A DNA stretch of 64,000 nt from assembly GCF_048323675.1 (NCBI RefSeq), contig NZ_JBLWFK010000005.1, positions 372,001 to 436,000 on the forward strand, given 5' to 3'. This document shows, piece by piece, positions 61,404 to 64,000 of the stretch. A program made the position numbers and the translations under genes. Within the stretch, counting starts at the first letter, position 1. The number at the start of each line of letters is the position of its first letter. The DNA comes from Mangrovimicrobium sp048323675. GTDB lineage: Bacteria; Pseudomonadota; Gammaproteobacteria; Pseudomonadales; Halieaceae. The notes under the pieces are model-generated. The model did not search any database and was not told the origin of the DNA. It was given only the letters and a program-made list of their open reading frames with translations.

Positions 61404-61943
61404 ATGTCCAGGCGTTTCACGCTGTTTCTGTTCTTCCTGTGCACACTTTGTGTTGGGCGCGCTGCACTCGCCGAAACGGCGGGGGGCTACAGCCTGAATG
61501 CCGGCGACTCAATCAGTATTCACGTTTACGGCGAGCCCGACCTGAGCTTCGACCGCATGCTGATCGGCCAGAACGGCCGCATCTCCTTTCCCTTCCTCGG
61601 GGAGCTAGTGGTGGCCGGCAAAACCGCCGCGCAACTGCAGCAAATGCTGGTCGATGGCCTGCGGCCGAATTACCTGGTGGACCCCCGGGTATCGGTAGCC
61701 ATCGTCAAGTACCGCCCGTTTTTCGTCAACGGCGAAGTGAAATCCCCCGGCGGTGTCGACTTCCAGCCCGGACTGACCCTGCGCAAGGCGGTCTCCCTGG
61801 CCGGCGGCTTTACCGAGCGGGCCAACAAGAAGCAGATGCTGCTGATCTCGGGTACGGACCCGGAGCTGAAGGAGCAGGAAGTCGGCCTTGATTACAATAT
61901 ACAGCCGGGCGATATCATTACCGTGCAGGATACTTTCTTCTAG
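61404..61943 (+). CDS. Polysaccharide export protein (short Wza type)
   Basis: 179 residues: signal peptide (FTLFLFFLCTLCVGRAALA), Poly_export domain starting YSLNAGDSISIHVYGEPDL, then one SLBB-type domain (FVNGEVKSPGGVDFQPG). Much shorter than Wza (379), without the C-terminal membrane helix, and no clear lipobox. It resembles the short export proteins of Vps-type systems that rely on a separate outer-membrane pore, here possibly the beta-barrel gene two positions upstream. Directly followed by the Wzc-type gene. Confidence 0.9.
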   Translation: MSRRFTLFLFFLCTLCVGRAALAETAGGYSLNAGDSISIHVYGEPDLSFDRMLIGQNGRISFPFLGELVVAGKTAAQLQQMLVDGLRPNYLVDPRVSVAIVKYRPFFVNGEVKSPGGVDFQPGLTLRKAVSLAGGFTERANKKQMLLISGTDPELKEQEVGLDYNIQPGDIITVQDTFF

Positions 61944-64000
61944 ATGAACCAGATGTCTCCCGTGCCCCCACAGACGCAAGCACCCCTCCTGCAGCCCGCA
62001 GCGGACGACGATTTCATCGACCTGGGCCGGTTGTTCCGCGCCGTGCTGCGCTACAAGTGGGGCATTCTCGGCCTGGCCTTTGCCATCACCCTGCTTACCG
62101 GGTTGGCGGTGTTTTCCATGCAGCCGGTGTACCGGGCCACCGCCTCCATCGAGCTGGAAAGCGCGCAGGCCAACGTGGTGGGTGTGGAAGACGTGTACGG
62201 CCTGGACACCGGCAACTACAACTACACGCAAACCCAGTACGAGATCCTGAAAAGCCGCAGCCTCGCGGAGCGGGTGGTGCGCCGGCTGCGCCTGCACGAG
62301 CACCCGGTGTTCCTGCCGGAAGACGGTGAAGAGGAGGACGGCGGTTTCAGCCTGGAGAGCCTGCTGCCGGCCAGCAAGCGGGAGCCCCCGCCGCAACTCA
62401 GTGCAGAAGAGCGCGAGGAGCAGGCTATCCAGGCCGTGACCAGCGCCGTTGCCGGTGGCCTTTCGGTGGCGCCGGTGCAGTACAGCTATATCGTGTACCT
62501 CAGTTATGAATCCACCGACCGCAAGCTGGCGGCGGCCGTGGTGAACGCCATTGCCGAGGAATTTATCGCCAGTAACCTGGAGAACCGCCTGACCGGCACC
62601 CTGCAGGCCACCGACTGGCTGGACACCCGGATGGCGGACCTGAAGCAGAAGCTGGAGGAGAGCGAGAGCGCGCTGCAGGAATTCCGCGAGCGGGAGGGGC
62701 TGGTGAGCGTGGAGGGGCGGACCAGCCTGGGCAACAGCGAGTTGGCCATTCTCTCCCAGCGGCTGGAGGAGGCGCGGCGCCAGCGCATCGAGGCGCAGGC
62801 CATTCGCGAGGAAGTGCAGGGCATGGGCGACGCCAGCACCGACGAGCTGCTGACCATTCCCGCGGTGCTGAACCACAGCCTGATTGCCGACATCAAGCGC
62901 GAGCAGGCCGGCGCCGAACGCCGGGTGGCGGAGCTGGCCAAGCGCTACGGCCCCATGCACCCGAAGATGATTGCCGGCGAGGCAGAGCTGGAGGAGGCGA
63001 ACGCCAACCTGGCGCGGGAGGTGCGCAAGGTGGTGTCCGGCATCAGTCGCGAGTACGACCTGGCCCTGCGCAACGAGCGCCAACTGGAACAGACCTGGGA
63101 AGCGAGCAAGAGCGAACTGCAGGACTTCAACCGGGTTGAGTTCCGCCTGCAGGAGCTGCAGCGGGAGGTAGACACCAACCGGCAGCTGTACGACATCTTC
63201 TTTACCCGCATCAAGAGCGTGAGCGAAACCGGCGGTTTCGAGAAGCCCCATGCGCGCATACTCGACCGCGCCATGGTGCCCGGCTGGCCGGTGAAACCGA
63301 ACAAGAAAATGAGCGTGATGCTGGCCTTGATTCTCGGCCTGATGCTGGGCTGCGGTATCGCCATATTGCTGGATATCCTGGACAACACGGTGAAAACGCC
63401 GGACGACGTGGTGGACAGGCTGGGCGTGCCGCTGCTGGGTACCCTGCCGAAACTGAAGACCGACAGGGACGGCAACTTCCCCCAGTTCTGGCAGAAGCCC
63501 CAGGGCCAGTACGCGGAGGCCATTCGCACCATCCGCACCGGGGTGGTGCTCTCGGGCCTGGACGAGCCGGCGAAGGTCATCCTGGTGACCTCGACCGTGC
63601 CCGGCGAGGGCAAGTCCACCACCGCGCTCAACCTCGCATCCGCCCTGGGCCAGATGGAAAAGACCCTGGTGATCGGCGCCGACCTGCGCCGCCCCAGCCT
63701 GGCCAAACGCTGCGACCTTCCCGCCAACCATCCCGGGCTCAGCCACTTCGTTTCCGGCACGGTGGACCTGAAACAGTGCATCAAGAAGGTGGGCGCCATG
63801 CAGCTTTTCGTGATGCCGGCGGGGATTATTCCGCCCAACCCGCTGGAGATGGTGAGCTCGCGCCGCTTCGCCGAGGCCATCGATTTCCTGCGCGGCCAGT
63901 TCGAGCGCATCGTGATCGATTCCGCCCCGGTACAGGCGGTGAGCGACGCGCTGGTGCTGGCCAGCTACGCAGATTCCGTGGTGTACGTGGTGAAGGCGGA
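61944..64000 (+). CDS. Wzc-type polysaccharide co-polymerase/tyrosine kinase (cut by window end)
   Basis: 685 residues visible from an ATG immediately after the previous stop. N-terminal membrane helix (WGILGLAFAITLLTGLAVF), Wzz domain, long coiled coil (about 215-430), GNVR/second helix (VMLALILGLMLGCGIAILL), then the BY-kinase domain: Walker A VTSTVPGEGKSTTALNLA at about 549-566, Walker A' TLVIGADLRRPS at about 574, Walker B RIVIDSAP. The first Asp of the usual IDADLR is Gly here (codon at 63675). The tyrosine-rich C-terminal tail lies outside the window. Controls chain length and export through phosphorylation cycles. Confidence 0.93.
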   Translation, partial: MNQMSPVPPQTQAPLLQPAADDDFIDLGRLFRAVLRYKWGILGLAFAITLLTGLAVFSMQPVYRATASIELESAQANVVGVEDVYGLDTGNYNYTQTQYEILKSRSLAERVVRRLRLHEHPVFLPEDGEEEDGGFSLESLLPASKREPPPQLSAEEREEQAIQAVTSAVAGGLSVAPVQYSYIVYLSYESTDRKLAAAVVNAIAEEFIASNLENRLTGTLQATDWLDTRMADLKQKLEESESALQEFREREGLVSVEGRTSLGNSELAILSQRLEEARRQRIEAQAIREEVQGMGDASTDELLTIPAVLNHSLIADIKREQAGAERRVAELAKRYGPMHPKMIAGEAELEEANANLAREVRKVVSGISREYDLALRNERQLEQTWEASKSELQDFNRVEFRLQELQREVDTNRQLYDIFFTRIKSVSETGGFEKPHARILDRAMVPGWPVKPNKKMSVMLALILGLMLGCGIAILLDILDNTVKTPDDVVDRLGVPLLGTLPKLKTDRDGNFPQFWQKPQGQYAEAIRTIRTGVVLSGLDEPAKVILVTSTVPGEGKSTTALNLASALGQMEKTLVIGADLRRPSLAKRCDLPANHPGLSHFVSGTVDLKQCIKKVGAMQLFVMPAGIIPPNPLEMVSSRRFAEAIDFLRGQFERIVIDSAPVQAVSDALVLASYADSVVYVVKA

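Noticed and set aside
1..64000. tRNA or rRNA genes and prophage or integron genes
   Set aside because: I looked for tRNA T-loop patterns, integrase-like frames and attachment repeats in the gaps and found none that I could support.

Overview
The window is 64 kb of GC-rich chromosome from a gammaproteobacterium. The gene order (mrcA / pilMNOPQ-aroK-aroB-gltBD; zapA-ssrS-ygfA; pepP-ubiH-ubiI; nnrD-tsaE-amiB-mutL-miaA-hfq-hflX-hflKC-hisZ-purA) is of the Pseudomonas/Cellvibrionales type. With the marine-type exopolysaccharide genes at the right end I would guess Halieaceae or a relative; that placement is inference.

Layout. 1-7 kb: start of a PBP1A gene, divergent from the type IV pilus assembly operon pilMNOPQ, which runs into shikimate genes aroK and aroB. 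7-14.5 kb: glutamate synthase gltBD and hemE. 14.8-20 kb: cysE, a TrmB-like methyltransferase, an acyltransferase, rpiA and ilvA. 20-21.8 kb: an unnamed 48-residue membrane peptide, 5-formyl-THF cyclo-ligase, 6S RNA, zapA and a small coiled-coil gene. 21.9-26.3 kb: UPF0149, pepP, and two ubiquinone hydroxylases. 26.4-37.9 kb: gcvH, an rRNA methyltransferase, RNase II, phoH, an unknown outer-membrane protein, psd, rsgA, orn and queG. 38-51.3 kb: the long housekeeping run from nnrD to purA. 51.4-56.7 kb: a lasso-peptide-type RiPP cluster (cyclase, precursor, HPr-kinase-like kinase, opposite-strand ABC exporter, leader peptidase). 56.8-64 kb: a Sel1/SPOR protein and an exopolysaccharide operon (secreted protein, Wzy/O-antigen-ligase, beta-barrel, VpsP-like protein, export protein, and a Wzc-type kinase cut by the window end).

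The most unusual content is not coding. Eleven intergenic sites carry long, mostly perfect inverted repeats (arms 18-29 bp). In ten of them the centre is conserved between copies while the arms are mostly unrelated in sequence yet still complementary within each copy. This is the reverse of a normal MITE or IS, where the ends are conserved. Two sub-families are recognisable by their centres (one around CTCGAG-GCGCTTTTT-ACTC, the other a two-hairpin core ending GCGCTTTTTGGCG). Both have conserved outer flanks, and eight of the copies sit as oppositely oriented pairs between genes, like REP/BIME arrangements. The eleventh is a near loop-less 29-bp palindrome.

The second noteworthy system is the RiPP cluster. 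It has the YxxPxL leader, a cyclase whose glutaminase Cys is replaced by Ala, a C-terminal Thr that could be the kinase target, no visible RRE/PqqD gene, and a core without an acidic residue at the usual ring position if Gly46 is core residue 1.
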